21,790 nt of DNA from Oscillospiraceae bacterium (GTDB taxonomy: Bacteria > Bacillota > Clostridia > Oscillospirales > Ruminococcaceae). Positions within the stretch are counted from its first letter, which is position 1, and every line of letters begins with the position of its first letter. The stretch lies in the NCBI GenBank assembly GCA_016303235.1, contig JAEDMB010000015.1, positions 1 to 21,790 of the forward strand, given 5' to 3'. The notes under the pieces are model-generated. The model did no database searches. It was not told where the DNA came from and saw nothing but the letters and a program-made list of their open reading frames with translations. A program made the translations under genes and the position numbers. Positions 21,261 to 21,790 of the stretch are shown in pieces.

Positions 21261-21790
21261 TTATTCTGATACAATATTGCTAATCCATATGCCTTTTTTT
21301 ATGAGGATATAGCCTATTGCAAACTTGATTATATCGGCTGACTGTACTATTGCATATATTCCAAGAACCGGTATTTCTGTAAAAGTGCAGAGCAGATATG
21401 CCAATGAAACAGTAACCGCCCATGAATATACGCTGTCAAAAAGAAATGTAATAAATGTCTGTCCGCCCGAACGAAGTGTGAAATAAAGAGCGTTCAGCAT
21501 ACCCTGCAACGGGAAAAACAATGCTGTAATTATAATGAAATTTTTGCCATATGATTTTATTTCATCGGTTGTATCGTAAAATTCGGGGAATATTCCCGAA
21601 AATAAAATCAATATCACTGTAAGAATTATGCAGATTCCGCCTGCAAATTTCATCAGATTGAATGAATCGTTTTTCGCCTTTTCATATTCCGATGCACCAA
21701 GTGTCTGACCTATAATAATTCCTACTGCCGAACCTAAAGCTACAAATACGACATTTAAAAGATTGCAGAGAGCGTTTGAAATATTCAGAC
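21261..21790 (-). CDS. MATE-family efflux transporter, C-terminal part (runs off the right edge)
   Basis: About 176 codons are present and the frame is open to the window edge, so the start is outside. The visible part begins in L-N-I-S-N-A-L-C-N-L-L-N-V-V-F and has I-I-I-G-Q-T-L-G-A-S-E-Y-E-K-A, the typical repeat motif that follows a helix in MATE transporters. About four or five hydrophobic helices follow, then a short polar C-terminus. The M at 21653 is internal and should not be taken as the start. MATE proteins export drugs or metabolites using a sodium or proton gradient; the substrate is unknown. The stop is 23 bases before rimM, so the two may be cotranscribed. Confidence 0.85.
   Translation of the reverse strand, partial: LNISNALCNLLNVVFVALGSAVGIIIGQTLGASEYEKAKNDSFNLMKFAGGICIILTVILILFSGIFPEFYDTTDEIKSYGKNFIIITALFFPLQGMLNALYFTLRSGGQTFITFLFDSVYSWAVTVSLAYLLCTFTEIPVLGIYAIVQSADIIKFAIGYILIKKGIWISNIVSE

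Noticed and set aside
1..21790. CRISPR array, phage genes, insertion sequences or a defence island
   Set aside because: I saw no regularly spaced repeats, transposase, integrase or recognised defence motifs. All long frames are accounted for by core genes.

Overview
The window is a stretch of low-GC chromosome from an anaerobic, spore-forming Gram-positive, most likely a Clostridia member of the Ruminococcus/Oscillospiraceae type. The reasons are the AT-rich code, the strong AGGAGG-type ribosome sites, the perfectly spaced sigma-A promoters, spoIVB, HPr, NrdR, a separate SecD and SecF pair, a YfhO membrane protein, and small cysteine or membrane proteins of kinds I associate with that group. 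The genus is an inference. I see no phage, transposase, integrase, CRISPR array or toxin-antitoxin pair. Nearly all genes run on the minus strand; only tRNA-Thr, a DUF4830-like gene and spoIVB run on plus.

Layout. 1-361: start of a probable signal peptidase I gene and an upstream coiled-coil protein. 644-1354: aquaporin with an AqpZ-type filter. 1486-2159: GNAT acetyltransferase and a 56-residue cysteine protein. 2299-5298: very large YfhO-family membrane protein. 5516-5591: tRNA-Thr(CGT), convergent with ilvE (5676-6743), which is preceded by a 38-residue membrane peptide gene. 7028-7846: membrane-anchored metallophosphoesterase. 7912-9223: PspA envelope-stress operon (four-helix membrane protein, PspA, 49-residue membrane protein). 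9396-11785: secD-secF. 11964-13103: MsmK-type sugar ABC ATPase without its permeases. 13232-13999: RsuA-type pseudouridine synthase. 14077-14499: DUF4830-like exported protein. 14496-15771: sugar-phosphate-isomerase-like protein with nrdR. 15913-18122: membrane-fused glycerophosphodiesterase and a small membrane protein. 18223-19425: spoIVB. 19453-19725: HPr. 20034-21237: rimM-trmD. 21261 to the right edge: partial MATE transporter.

Most genes are ordinary core functions: envelope upkeep, protein export, RNA modification, carbon and amino-acid metabolism. I do not see a clear undescribed multi-gene system. The signals most worth a second look are regulatory or very small. They are an inverted repeat that could hide the spoIVB ribosome site, with a weaker opposite-strand match for the divergent gene; terminator hairpins lying inside the 3' ends of convergent genes; a 20-bp-period direct repeat across the -35 region of the ilvE transcript; a 5'-terminal stem-loop on the HPr mRNA; and three genes of 56 codons or fewer (56, 38 and 49 residues) with good ribosome sites.
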